Positions 1 through 9,400 of a DNA stretch of 64,000 nucleotides are shown in pieces. The stretch covers positions 248,001-312,000 of the forward strand of contig CAZSUY010000001.1 of the NCBI GenBank assembly GCA_964610155.1. Reading direction: 5' to 3'. Within the stretch, counting starts at the first letter, position 1; each line of letters begins with the position of its first letter. The stretch comes from JAFGBM01 sp964610155 (lineage in GTDB: Bacteria > Actinomycetota > Actinomycetes > Actinomycetales > Demequinaceae). The notes under the pieces were generated by a model that made no database searches, was not told the origin of the DNA, and saw only the letters and a list, made by a program, of their open reading frames with translations. Position numbers and translations under genes: made by a program.

Positions 1-629
1 GGACGATCGCGCTCGTTGAGGATCATGCGCTCATTTCTTTTGGCTTTCGGGACCTCATTGCCACCGCATCCGACCTCACGCTAGCTGGCACGGTTGGCAC
101 GGTCGGGGAACTTACCGCTTTCGAGGAACCCATCGACCTCGTCGTACTCGACCTTAGACTGAACGATGGGTCGTCCCCGGCGGATAACGTTGCCGCGATC
201 CTGGAAACGGGGGCCAACGTCCTCATCTATACCGGGGCCGAGGATCGACGCCTCATCCAGCAGGCGGCTCAGTCGGGCGCCCTCGGCCTCATCAGGAAGT
301 CCGCCGATCCCGAGATCCTCCTGGAGGCGATCAGAACCGCCGCAGCCGGCCGAGAGGTTTTCGGTGCCGACTGGGCTGCGGCGATCGACTCGGATATCGA
401 CCTCGCCAATGCCAAACTGAGCCCCAGGGAGCAGGAAATCCTTGGGCTGTACGCGTCGGGTGAGACAGCCATTTCTGTCGCACAGCACACGGGCCTCTCT
501 CGGGATACCATCTCCGACTACATCACCCGGATCCGGAAGAAGTACGCCGCGGCCGGTCGACCCGCACACTCTAGGGTGGATCTCTTCCGGCGGGCGATCG
601 AGGACGGTCTCGTGGAGGGGCCGGAGTGA
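1..629 (+). CDS. LuxR/NarL-family response regulator (5' end outside window)
   Basis: The reading frame enters at base 3 and runs to TGA at 627-629. The visible start, TIALVEDHALISFGFRDL, is the beginning of a receiver domain, so only a few N-terminal residues are missing. The receiver has the acidic pocket (VEDH) and the phospho-acceptor Asp in VVLDLRLNDGS, near residue 46 of the visible part. A C-terminal LuxR-type helix-turn-helix follows (LSPREQEILGLYASGETA, then RDTISDYITRIRKKY). The family binds DNA after phosphorylation by a partner kinase. The next gene, a histidine kinase, overlaps it by 4 bp (GTGA) and is the obvious partner. The target genes are unknown. Confidence 0.9.
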   Translation, partial: TIALVEDHALISFGFRDLIATASDLTLAGTVGTVGELTAFEEPIDLVVLDLRLNDGSSPADNVAAILETGANVLIYTGAEDRRLIQQAAQSGALGLIRKSADPEILLEAIRTAAAGREVFGADWAAAIDSDIDLANAKLSPREQEILGLYASGETAISVAQHTGLSRDTISDYITRIRKKYAAAGRPAHSRVDLFRRAIEDGLVEGPE

Positions 630-1810
630 GCGACAAACCCCCGGACCGTCATCGCGCACGCGAGCGGATCCAACGCGTTCTGTACATGGCGACCGGGTTC
701 GGGAGCATGATCTTCGGGGGCCTGTTGGCCGGAAAGATCTCCAGCCAGTTCTCTGAGGTCCAGCCCCTCTTTGCTTGGGCGGCCTTCGCTTTCGGAATCC
801 TCATTCCCGCGTCGTTTACCGTGCTCGCTTGGACGCTACCACTTCGTCTCCTGAACGGTATCGCCGCCTCCACGGCGGGAGTTTTTGTCTTACTCCAGTT
901 GCTGTGGCTTCCCGCAATGACGGTGCCCGAACTCGCCGATCTGTCTGCCCCGTGGATGTGGGGGGTCAACGCCACTCATGCCGTCCTGATAGCGGTCTTC
1001 ACTCGCCGCAATGTTGCGTTTCTCTTTGCGGCAATTCAGGGCCTCATCGTCGCTTTCGTTGGAAACGCCGCTACCGGAAACGAGTTACGGCTGAGCCTCC
1101 TCGATGGCGTTGGAGCCATCGTCTTCTGCGCGATCTTGATTGGTGTCTCCCTCGCATTGGTTCAGGCGGCGGAGCGGCAGGATCTCGTCGCGACGCGCAC
1201 TCAAGCTCAGGCCTCTATAGAGGCGGTCAAGCGGACCAGGGAACGTGAGCAGTCCCGCATCAACGCGATCGTCCACGACGACATCATCTCCGTCCTTCTC
1301 GTGGCGAGCCGGGAGAACCCGAGCCGAAGGCTCGCCGAACAGGCAGAGTCCGCCTTGGCGAGCATCGCTACCCTGTCAGTCGACGCGGATGAGGCTCCGG
1401 ACTACGAACGCACCGAAGCAATCACTGCCCTGCGTACAGCCGTGACCGATACCGCACCAATGGTCGATTTCTGGCACTCCAACTCAGGCGAGGCCCCCAT
1501 TCCAAGCCCGGTGATTGAGGCCCTTACTGAAGCGATCGCCGAGGCTGTCCGCAATAGCGTGATCCATGCCGGAGGCGACGATGACTATGTTCATCGGATT
1601 GTCACCGTCAACCTGACCGATGGCGGGATTCGCGCTTCCATTCAGGATTCCGGTCGTGGTTTTAATCCTCGCTCCGTGAATGACCGTCGGTTAGGCATCA
1701 GGGTCAGCATTTACGAACGCATGCGACAACTCGAGGGCGGAGATGCCGAGGTCGATTCGCGGCCCGGCCGAGGCACAATAGTGACCCTACGTTGGATGAG
1801 GCCGCAATGA
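626..1810 (+). CDS. Membrane sensor histidine kinase (NarX/DesK-like)
   Basis: This 394-residue protein starts at GTG 626, inside the stop of the response regulator (GTGA overlap), so the two are translationally coupled. About six hydrophobic segments occupy residues 15-185. They are followed by a helical linker and a HisKA_3-like segment (REREQSRINAIVHDDIISVL), where the His in IVHDD is the likely phospho-acceptor. A C-terminal HATPase domain has an N-box (EAIAEAVRNSVIHA), a G1 box (IQDSGRGF) and a G2 region (LGIRVSIYERM, then SRPGRGT). No extracytoplasmic sensor domain is visible, so signal sensing probably occurs within the membrane part. Confidence 0.88.
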   Translation: MSDKPPDRHRARERIQRVLYMATGFGSMIFGGLLAGKISSQFSEVQPLFAWAAFAFGILIPASFTVLAWTLPLRLLNGIAASTAGVFVLLQLLWLPAMTVPELADLSAPWMWGVNATHAVLIAVFTRRNVAFLFAAIQGLIVAFVGNAATGNELRLSLLDGVGAIVFCAILIGVSLALVQAAERQDLVATRTQAQASIEAVKRTREREQSRINAIVHDDIISVLLVASRENPSRRLAEQAESALASIATLSVDADEAPDYERTEAITALRTAVTDTAPMVDFWHSNSGEAPIPSPVIEALTEAIAEAVRNSVIHAGGDDDYVHRIVTVNLTDGGIRASIQDSGRGFNPRSVNDRRLGIRVSIYERMRQLEGGDAEVDSRPGRGTIVTLRWMRPQ

Positions 1811-2910
1811 GTATCCGCGAAACGCAGCCGCAGACGCGCACAACCGATATAAGCGCGTTGATCGGTATCGGCAAACCCGGGGTATGGGCCATTCTCGCCC
1901 TCTTCGTCGTCGGGAACATTGCCTTCGCCCTGACGACCCTTGATGCCATTGCCTCCCCCCTCCCTAGCCTCATCGCGCTTGTCGTCGTTTCCATCGCCGC
2001 CTTCCTGGTAGCGCTTCCACACCAGGATCCCTTCCCCCTCAAATGGTCGTTGTGGATCGTCGTCGCGACCCTTCTCTCGACAGGGCTCGTTTCATGGCAA
2101 CTGTCTCCCGAGGGTTCGCTCGGACGTGAGGCATGGCACCATGGCGCCATCACCTGGCTACTCTTCTTTCTGGCCATTCGCGGTCGTTCGGGAATAGCCT
2201 GGGTGGGGTTCCTGGGGATGGCGGTCGTCACCGAGGTGTGGGCCTTGGACGTCGGTCGTAACCCCATGGACGCTCCGAACGCCCTCAAAACCCACGCGGG
2301 CATCCTTCTTGTAGGGACGCTGATTGCCAGGGCTCTCCGCCGGGCATCCCTGCGCATCAATAGCCTCAACCTCCGCTCCATCGATCTTGCCGCGGCGGCC
2401 GCGAGTGTGGATGCCGAGCAGGAGATTCGTCGGGAGCGAGTCGCCGAACTCGCCGAAGTCGCAACACCCCTCCTTGGGAGGATCTCACGATCCGTGGCGA
2501 TCTCCGATTCCGATCGGCTCGACTACCTACTCGCTGAGGCATCCCTGCGCGATAGTGTCCGTGCCCGGGGCCTCCATCTACCAGAGATCATCAAAGCGAC
2601 CATGGCTGCCCGCAGACGCGGGGTGGAGGTGACGTTACTTGATGACCGCGGAGGGGGTCTTCCTACTGGAGCGGCGATGAAACGCCTGACGGATCAGGTC
2701 ACCGAATACCTGCGCAACGTCGACCAGGGCCACCTGACCATCCGATTGGCTCCACCCGGAAGGGAAGCTGCCGCCTCGGTCGTCGTCGAGAGCCAGGGGA
2801 TCTCTCGCCGTATCGACCTCGATGAAGAGGGCCTACCGGTCGACCCCGCAAACGCTCAAGATGAAGCCGGGTCTGCGCGCCCGAAGGGATTCGAACCCCC
2901 AACCTTCTGA
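1807..2910 (+). CDS. Membrane protein with degenerate histidine-kinase-like C-terminus
   Basis: ATG 1807 overlaps the preceding stop (ATGA); a GTG-type start at 1792 in the same frame is less attractive. The 367-residue product has about six hydrophobic segments (residues 20-190) and a helical linker. Its C-terminal part (VTEYLRNVDQGHLTIRLAPP) has the rhythm of a HATPase fold but lacks a clear N-box or glycine boxes. It therefore looks like a non-catalytic partner of the kinase just upstream. The last 11 residues (ARPKGFEPPTF) are encoded by the complement of the tRNA-Arg 3' half, so gene and tRNA overlap in antisense by 35 bp. The function is unknown; a modulator of the two-component pair is an inference. 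Confidence 0.7.
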   Translation: MSIRETQPQTRTTDISALIGIGKPGVWAILALFVVGNIAFALTTLDAIASPLPSLIALVVVSIAAFLVALPHQDPFPLKWSLWIVVATLLSTGLVSWQLSPEGSLGREAWHHGAITWLLFFLAIRGRSGIAWVGFLGMAVVTEVWALDVGRNPMDAPNALKTHAGILLVGTLIARALRRASLRINSLNLRSIDLAAAAASVDAEQEIRRERVAELAEVATPLLGRISRSVAISDSDRLDYLLAEASLRDSVRARGLHLPEIIKATMAARRRGVEVTLLDDRGGGLPTGAAMKRLTDQVTEYLRNVDQGHLTIRLAPPGREAAASVVVESQGISRRIDLDEEGLPVDPANAQDEAGSARPKGFEPPTF

Positions 2911-2948
2911 TCCGTAGTCAGATGCTCTATCCGTTGAGCTACGGGCGC
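2876..2948 (-). tRNA. tRNA-Arg (anticodon ACG)
   Basis: The minus-strand cloverleaf is 73 nt. The acceptor stem GCGCCCG pairs with CGGGCGC, with a G discriminator. The D arm is GCTC...GAGC, the anticodon stem TCTGA/TCAGA closes loop CTACGGA (anticodon ACG), and the T loop is TTCGAAT. CCA is not encoded. It reads CGN arginine codons after A34-to-inosine editing. Its 3' half lies under the end of the convergent kinase-like gene. Confidence 0.96.
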
Positions 2949-3043
2949 ACGGCCAAAGGCCGAGTCAAGAGTATAGCCGCCAACGCGGTTTCCTTACCGA
3001 TCCGGTTTCGATGAAATCCGCCGGAATCTGTATAGCGCGGGAG

Positions 3044-3135
3044 CGGAGACGGTGGGATTTGAACCCACGGAGGGGCTCAACACCCCTCACGGTCTTAGCA
3101 GGACCGCGCACTAGGCCGGGCTATGCGACGTCTCC
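3044..3135 (-). tRNA. tRNA-Ser (anticodon GCT)
   Basis: This is a class II tRNA of 92 nt with a long variable arm (GAGGGGTGTTGAGCCCCTC). The acceptor stem GGAGACG pairs with CGTCTCC, with a G discriminator. The anticodon loop is CTGCTAA (GCT) and the T loop TTCAAAT. It decodes AGC/AGU. Confidence 0.96.
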
Positions 3136-3259
3136 CCGAATGCCCACACAGGTTACCGTTAGGTCCGCATGTACGCCAACGTCGGGCTCCAGACACTCGG
3201 CACCAGCACCCCCCTCCAATCAGGTACAACCGGCGCGCCGAGGCCGGGCTTCTCATGCG

Positions 3260-3347
3260 CGGAGAGTGTGGGATTCGAACCCACGAAGGCGCAAGACGCC
3301 TTAACGGTTTTCAAGACCGTCACCTTCGGCCGCTCGGTCAACTCTCC
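3260..3347 (-). tRNA. tRNA-Ser (anticodon TGA)
   Basis: This is a class II tRNA of 88 nt. The acceptor stem GGAGAGT pairs with ACTCTCC, with a G discriminator. The anticodon loop is CTTGAAA (TGA), the variable arm is GGCGTCTTGCGCC, and the T loop TTCGAAT. It decodes UCA and related UCN codons. It heads a three-tRNA series on the minus strand. Confidence 0.96.
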
Positions 3348-3374
3348 TCTCCCACCATTGTCTCAGGTGGGCTT

Positions 3375-4919
3375 TCACTTCCCCTTTTCGTTGCCTTGAC
3401 CGATGATGTCCTCTAGCCGCCAGCCGGCATCATCCTCCTTGGGGGGGGCGGGTGCTGGTACGGGTGTTTCTTTCCCCCGCTTCTTGTCCTCCTTCTTCCC
3501 CCGTCGTCTACGCGATGATCGATCCTCCTCCTTTGGCTTCTCGGCCGCCTCCGGCGCCTCGTTCACGATCGGTCTTGGGGTCGGGTGCAACTCAGAAGCC
3601 TTGACTGGCTCAAGCATTGGTATGTCTCGAGTGGCGATCGGTGGAGCCTCCATCGCGGGGGTCTGCCCAGCGCGTGCGAATGGATGTGCCTCGGGGAGCG
3701 GATGTGCCCCCGAGGGATCGTATCGTGCTGGTGCATAGGAGATAGGGTCTTCGAACCGGACCACCATGGATGGCATCTGGGGAGGGACGATATCCCCCCC
3801 TTCTGGCACTTCTGACTTCGTGGAACCCTGGATCTCCTTCTTCTCCTCGGCCTGCTGCAGGAACGGTCGACGAACCGCTGCGCCGATGGGGCCGGCCGGG
3901 AGCAAATCTGGAGGCGCCGGGATCAAGGCCGTGTCGGCTGAATGAGGCGCACCCCCTTCAGGTTCTTCCGCTGCCACCATCTTCGGCTTGTACACACCCA
4001 AGCGGGCAATCATCTCTGCCCTCCTCTTCGAGGCCTCGCTCTCCTCCTGGGGTTGGGGGGCGCTCTCGCGCGGAGGGGGGGGCGGTGGCGGAGGGGGCGG
4101 TGGCGGAGGGGGCGGTGGCGGTGTGGGCGGTGGGGGTGAAGGATCCACCGGAGCAACAAGGACGTCATCATCCACGGCTTTCTCAACCACGGCTTTGTCA
4201 ACCACGGCGGCTTTCTTTACCACGGCCTTGTCTCCCTCGCTCAATCTCTCGATGCGCGCAAGGGCTTCCTCTTCCGCCGCCTTCATCGTGCGAAGGAACT
4301 CTTCATGATCAAGCTCGCTCGCGTCTGCCGAACCCTCTTCGGTGTTCGACTCCCTATCCGGTTGATTAACGGACTTGACCTCCTCAAGCGCCTCATCGTG
4401 GGTGTCTAGGGGCATCTCCTTTGAGTTGAGGGCATATTCGGAACCCGGCGAACTCGGTGCGTCGAGGCCGATCGGAGACCAAGTCTCGACCGGGCCTTCG
4501 AACTCGTGATACCAGCGCTCGTTGAGACCTGGGGTCACCACCTTGAGGCGATATATCTCTGCAACATGTGCCAGCGCCGGGTCGTAAGTGGCGATGGTGT
4601 CAACCCTCTCGTCTCCGGCCGCAGCGCCAACGTGCAGTGCCGCGAAAGGCTTGAGGACGGCATTCGCGTGACTTGAGATAGATACGTTGTCGTCACTGAA
4701 GCGAATGACGGGTACGTCGGACCGTACCCTTTCGATGATCGCCGATATCTCTTCAAGGGTATCTCGTGGGTACAACGCTGCTGCCTGCCGAAGCTCGGTC
4801 AGACCCAACTGCGAGGTCGCCAACTCGCCCTTGTGGGTGGTCACCCACTCCTGCCACACCTCCCCATGCCGCACCCCTGGTAGGAAGCGGCATAGCGCGG
4901 AACCGTCGAGATAGATCAC
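3375..4919 (-). CDS. PIN-domain-like protein with polyproline and basic disordered tail
   Basis: The 514-residue product begins with a VapC-like PIN fold (residues 1-130: IYLDGSAL, LTELRQ, AALHVGAA, IATYDPAL). Acidic residues D5, E42 and D113 are present, but the Asp that usually precedes ALH is Ala93, so nuclease activity is doubtful. The rest is low-complexity: acidic stretches, Lys/Ala repeats, an uninterrupted run of about 18 prolines, then a strongly basic segment (RSSRRRRGKKEDKKRGK) and a short C-terminal motif (GWRLEDIIGQGN). GTG 4919 lies 6 nt after TACGCT (4926-4931, minus), so it probably has its own leaderless promoter 75 bp behind cvnD. No VapB-like antitoxin is adjacent. A scaffold or effector role with the conservon is an inference. 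Confidence 0.75.
   Translation of the reverse strand: MIYLDGSALCRFLPGVRHGEVWQEWVTTHKGELATSQLGLTELRQAAALYPRDTLEEISAIIERVRSDVPVIRFSDDNVSISSHANAVLKPFAALHVGAAAGDERVDTIATYDPALAHVAEIYRLKVVTPGLNERWYHEFEGPVETWSPIGLDAPSSPGSEYALNSKEMPLDTHDEALEEVKSVNQPDRESNTEEGSADASELDHEEFLRTMKAAEEEALARIERLSEGDKAVVKKAAVVDKAVVEKAVDDDVLVAPVDPSPPPPTPPPPPPPPPPPPPPPPPRESAPQPQEESEASKRRAEMIARLGVYKPKMVAAEEPEGGAPHSADTALIPAPPDLLPAGPIGAAVRRPFLQQAEEKKEIQGSTKSEVPEGGDIVPPQMPSMVVRFEDPISYAPARYDPSGAHPLPEAHPFARAGQTPAMEAPPIATRDIPMLEPVKASELHPTPRPIVNEAPEAAEKPKEEDRSSRRRRGKKEDKKRGKETPVPAPAPPKEDDAGWRLEDIIGQGNEKGK
4073..4136. repeat. G-rich 15-bp tandem repeat encoding polyproline
   Basis: On the plus strand a 15-bp unit (gggggcggtggcgga) repeats about three times with imperfect ends. 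Read on the minus strand it encodes the proline run of the PIN-like protein. Such G-runs are prone to slippage, so the number of prolines may vary between strains. Confidence 0.8.
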
Positions 4920-4994
4920 GTGTTCAGCGTATCCTGGGCTTCAGTGGCAAGCCACGTAAAAGAGCCGACCCACCCGTTTCGATCGTGCGTCCTA

Positions 4995-5603
4995 CTAGGC
5001 CTTGAGCCGCTCCATGGCAAGTTGAACAACAGCGATGAGGGCCTGTTTGGTGGCCGAACGCTCCCTGGCATCCGTATAGATGAGGGGAACCTCCGCGGGC
5101 ACACCTAGCGCCTCGCGGACATCCTCCAACTGATGCCTCGCAACTCCGTCGAAACAGTTGACCGCGACGATGAAGGGAATGCCCTTCCCCTCGAAATAGT
5201 CAACCGCCGGGAAGCACTGATCGAGGCGCTCAGTATCAACGAGGACAACCGCGCCGATCGCGCCCCTCACGAGGTCGTCCCACATGAAGAGGAAACGATC
5301 CTGCCCTGGAGTGCCAAAGAGATACAACCACAGCGCCCCTGGGAGAGCGATCCGACCGAAGTCCATCGCGACGGTCGTATGAGTCTTCCTCTCGGTCACT
5401 CCACCTGCGTCGTCGATGCCGACCGAATGCTCGGTCATGGCGGCTTCCGTGTTGAGAGGATCGATGTCAGAGATCGAGCCGATGAACGTGGTCTTGCCAA
5501 CGGCAAATCCACCGGCAATCACGATCTTGACTACCGTAGGGGCGACGTGCGCCTTGTCGTCAGTAGTTGCGGCGCTAGAGGGCTGCGATGCCATCGAGAA
5601 CAC
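4995..5603 (-). CDS. cvnD: Conservon small GTPase CvnD
   Basis: This 202-residue protein is a small GTP-binding protein of the conservon family. The P-loop is GGFAVGKT (residues 32-39), the switch II region LFGTPGQDRFLFMWDDL, and the G4 position reads NCFD in place of NKxD. Conservons in Streptomyces couple a kinase-like CvnA, a roadblock protein, a DUF742 protein and this GTPase at the membrane, somewhat like eukaryotic G-protein complexes. The gene overlaps cvnC by 29 bp; an internal ATG at 5594 is also possible and would still overlap. It is the last gene of the four-gene set. Confidence 0.93.
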   Translation of the reverse strand: MFSMASQPSSAATTDDKAHVAPTVVKIVIAGGFAVGKTTFIGSISDIDPLNTEAAMTEHSVGIDDAGGVTERKTHTTVAMDFGRIALPGALWLYLFGTPGQDRFLFMWDDLVRGAIGAVVLVDTERLDQCFPAVDYFEGKGIPFIVAVNCFDGVARHQLEDVREALGVPAEVPLIYTDARERSATKQALIAVVQLAMERLKA

Positions 5604-5973
5604 TCTCCAACAGGCTCAGGGTGATACCACTTCTGTCGTCAACATCATTGCTGACCGGCATCGTGGTGTGGATGGATAGGTATTCGCTATCTGCCAAGTC
5701 CATAATAATCACTCGAACCACTCCAAGCGGTAACTTGCAGTGAGCCGAGAGTTCGGCAACGGAGACGTAGTCCTCCGAGGCCAGCTTCAGGATCTTCTTC
5801 TTCTCGGGGGTAAGCCCCCTCTGGGACTTTCCATTGTCCATCACCGAAACGAGCGCCTCGATAGCGAGGCCATCAGCCTCACCCGAGATTCGGCCTGCGG
5901 TCACCGCATATGGACGAACGGTGTACGCATCATCCTCGCCATTGAGGACGGATGGAGCGTAATCATCAGTCAT
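5575..5973 (-). CDS. cvnC: Conservon DUF742 protein CvnC
   Basis: This 132-residue DUF742 protein has the characteristic core VRPYAVTAGRI and a winged-helix-like segment (ILKLASEDYVSVAELSAHCKLPLGVVRVIIMDLADSEYLSI). The start is an ATG preceded by AAGGAGG with ideal spacing, 10 bp after cvnB. In known conservons CvnC interacts with the GTPase and CvnB; its exact biochemical role is not settled. It is translationally coupled to cvnD through a 29-bp overlap. Confidence 0.92.
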   Translation of the reverse strand: MTDDYAPSVLNGEDDAYTVRPYAVTAGRISGEADGLAIEALVSVMDNGKSQRGLTPEKKKILKLASEDYVSVAELSAHCKLPLGVVRVIIMDLADSEYLSIHTTMPVSNDVDDRSGITLSLLESVLDGIAAL

Positions 5974-5983
5974 GTGATCCTCC

Positions 5984-6430
5984 TTATTTCACCGTACGCG
6001 TCGCGCCATCGGTTGGAAGGTTCTGACGAAGTTCCGTGATGAGAGCGGGCGTGAGAACGTTCTCGAACCGCGCGACAAGAAGCGTCATCTCATACCCGAC
6101 AAGCCCTACATCACACGTCGAGTCTGCGGCAACGGCCAGAATCGAACCATTCCCAATAGTCATGAGGAAGAGGAACAACTCGTCCATCTCGATAATCGAT
6201 TGGCGTACCTCTCCGGCCTTGAGTTGACGGGCGGCCCCTCGTGTCAGGCTTGACATGCCTGAGACGACGGCGGCAAGCGTGTCTCCTCCTGTACGGTCGA
6301 GGTTCTTCGACATCGCCATCAGTAGGCCGTCTGCAGAGACGACCAGGGTGTGGCGCGTGCCGGGAACAGTCTGGACGAAGTTGTCCAGCAGCCAACCAAA
6401 GTTGGTGGCCTCGGTGCTGAGCGCAGTCAC
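5984..6430 (-). CDS. cvnB: Conservon roadblock/LC7-domain protein CvnB
   Basis: This 148-residue roadblock/LC7 protein (LDNFVQTVPGTRHTLVVSADGL at the N-terminus, then the VSGMSSLTRGAARQL helix) belongs to the MglB-like family that regulates small GTPases. The start is GTG 6430, chosen because AAGGAGG sits at the right distance upstream. It lies 52 bp downstream of cvnA and 10 bp upstream of cvnC. It probably acts as a dimer controlling the CvnD nucleotide state, as MglB does for MglA; that is inference from the family. Confidence 0.93.
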   Translation of the reverse strand: MTALSTEATNFGWLLDNFVQTVPGTRHTLVVSADGLLMAMSKNLDRTGGDTLAAVVSGMSSLTRGAARQLKAGEVRQSIIEMDELFLFLMTIGNGSILAVAADSTCDVGLVGYEMTLLVARFENVLTPALITELRQNLPTDGATRTVK

Positions 6431-6482
6431 TGGTCCTCCTTGCCTATTTCCATTGAGGGAAATGTTGTTTTATGTTCGTGTC

Positions 6483-9400
6483 TCATGGTGTCACCTCATC
6501 GTGTTCTGTGCCACGGACTTCTGGCTCGAGACCGCCGGTCACGCGCGCTCGGTTCGTAGCGGAATGGAAACTCGAGAAGCTCAAACGAATCGCTTCGGGG
6601 TCCCTTGGTATGGATTTGACTTCGATCTCTTCGATCGGGATTGATGCGGCCTGCTCTTCCTCCGACTTGGTCCGAACCTGAAGGCCGACCTTGGTGCGCT
6701 GAATCTTCGGGCGTTCTGTGACAAGAGAACTGAACTCTGAGAACACTGCCGATGTCATCTCGGCTTCGGATCCATCCGGCAGGATCGGTGCGGTTGGCAT
6801 ATATGCCTCCGGGCTGTATGAGCCTTGAATCGTTTCCCCGGAAGCTGCCTCGAGGGCACTCGCTCCTGCGCGTTCCCATCCATACGGGTGTGCAAACTGG
6901 TCGGCGGAGTACCCCTGCACGGCGGTCCCATAGTTGTCCCCCGCATATTGCGCCGCCCCGTATTGCTCTACCCCTTGCGACTCTGCCCCATAGGCGGGTA
7001 CCGCGGGTGGGGGCAGATCGGGTACGTCATACACGGGGGGCGGCATGTCGGGGATCGCGGTCTGGTCGACCGCCGGAGTCGGTGTCAAATCGGGTTCGAG
7101 ACCGGGCACCGACATATCCTCGGCCTTTTCCTCGGTGACGAGGGGAGCGAAAAACTCGCCGGTGACGGGCTGGATGTTCAGGTCCGGGATCTCAACGGTG
7201 GCGACCGGAACCTCGACAACTGGCTCAGCCACTCCCGGGGGTTCTATCAGCGCATCGAAACTTGGCACGGTTTCTGGCGGGACTTCCGGTTCCATCTCGG
7301 TAGTCGGTACGTCACGCTGGATCGGTTCGACCGAGACATCCGGTATCTCCTCCATCACGGGGGGCCCCTGAACGAAGGAATCCACGCCGGACTCATTAGG
7401 GTCCTGTAGGTATTGGCCTTCATCCGTCATCGAAGGAGCCGACAAGTCAGAGATCTCGACGAGTTCTGGGGGGATCTCCGGGGTCTCGACTCCCCAGGTG
7501 ATCGCCTCTGGTCCAGCCTCGAGGGTGGAGGCCTCATCCGTTGGTATCGCCCACTCGCCTGTCGTCAGTGGCGGCACATCAAGATCCGGAGTGCCGTCAA
7601 ACACCGGAAGACCCGAATCCTGAGTTGCGCCGTACAGAGACGCGTCTAGATCGGGAGTCGCGACCGTCAACGGGTCGAGGTCGGGGTCCACCGGAGTTGG
7701 GATACCTTCCGGTGGTAGGTCCAAGTCATTGGCTCCAACGGAGTGCTCGACGATAGGGAGGCCCCATTCATCATATTCCGGGGTGGGATTGGAGGCCTCC
7801 TCCACGGACTCCTCCGGAGGCCACGACCTCTCCACGGGAAGACCCCACTCGTCGTATTTCGCATCGGAAACCTGCGCGTACGCAATCTCATCCGTTGCGC
7901 TACCATCCACCCCGATACCGGTCGGTTCCGCCTCAAGTTCGGGGATGGTTCCTTCCGTTCCCAAATCCGTAACTAGTGGGGTCTCAAAACCGGAAGGCGT
8001 GGGGACTTGCTCTGCAACCTGGCTCGGTGGTTCGTATGCAACCTCGGGTGATGGCTTCGGTTCCTGCTTCTTCCTCCTACCGAGGAAGCCACGCTTTTCC
8101 TTCTTTTCTTTCTTGTCCTTCGTAGGAGACGGGGCTGGGAACAGATCGTCGGACGATGCGATCTCGATATCGGCATCGACCGCGTCGGCGGCGACTGGAG
8201 GAGTCGCATCGGCGACAGGAGTCACCTGCTCCGATTCGGCTTGCTCCATCACTGGTACGTCGTCCCATGCCTCCCCTGACTCGTACGCGTCGGTTGGCTC
8301 GACCCCAGGAACCTCGATCGATCCAATCGTCACATCGAGGCTGGGTTGAGATTGGACCGCCTCTTCCGGTTGCACCTCCGGCTCGGGCTGGGCCTCTGCC
8401 AAATACTGTGCTTCCGGTTCGAACTCCGCCTCCGGCTCGGGTTCGTCCGCCTGTTCGATTGATGCCTCCGGCTCTGGCTCCGTCAGTACGGACTCTGCCT
8501 CCGGTACGGGTTCGGGCGTCGGCTCCGGCGTGGCTTTGGCTTCAGACTCGGGCTGTGGTTCGATCTTCTCAAGGGAAGGCACCACAATCGGGTCGGCCGC
8601 ATCCGATGCAACGGCGTCACGACGCACCACGTGCCCCAAGGACTCTGCGTTGGGTTCGACGGCCGATTCGTCTCCAATATGCCTCGACCGGAACCCCCGA
8701 AACAGCGCTGAACGTTGCTCCGCCGTCGATGCCGCGCTCTCTTCGCCCGGAGAAAATCCCTGGCTTTCATCGCCCGTCAACTGAGCCAACTGCCCTGTCG
8801 TTGGTCGCTCGGGTAGACCCAATACGCTGGCAGTGTCCCTCGATGCTTCCTTTTTTCCCCCGGAGCGCCGACGGCGAGCCGGCAAGCCCTTCCTTGTCTT
8901 TCCCTCGACCAGTTCGTCAAGATCTACCTCGTCGGTCACCGGAGCCAACTCGGCATCCTCTCGAATTAGAGACTTGATCTCTTCGTCTTCGATTTTCTTG
9001 GTCTTGTGATAGGAGGTTCCGGCGATCGCGGGACTCATCACATCGTCGGAGTAGACGTCCATCACCTCATCCGTATCATGATGGCCGATCAAGGCAGCCG
9101 GAACGTGAAGCTTCTCACTTAGCAGCTCCTCTGGCTCGTGGTCTGTCTCTGGTTCAGCCGCGAGGTCGAACAGGCTGAGCGGCATGGTTACGATCGCCGT
9201 GGTCCCCTCGCCTTCCTCGCTGGCGATCTCAACACGTGCGCCCAGCCGTCGCGCAATGCGGCCGACCACGAACAGCCCAAGGCGCTGTGCTCCGAGGATC
9301 TCAGATGCCGCGGTCGATCGGATACGGGCATTCGCCTCGTGAAGCTCCTCGACGGTCATGCCGATCCCTAGGTCGGTGATCTCGACGATGACGTTGTCGC

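Noticed and set aside
4073..4136. G-rich repeat as a CRISPR-like array
   Set aside because: The units are directly contiguous, 15 bp, in frame and encode proline; there are no spacers.
3375..4919. VapC toxin of a VapBC toxin-antitoxin pair
   Set aside because: No small antitoxin gene is adjacent, one catalytic acid is missing, and the protein is four times the usual length.
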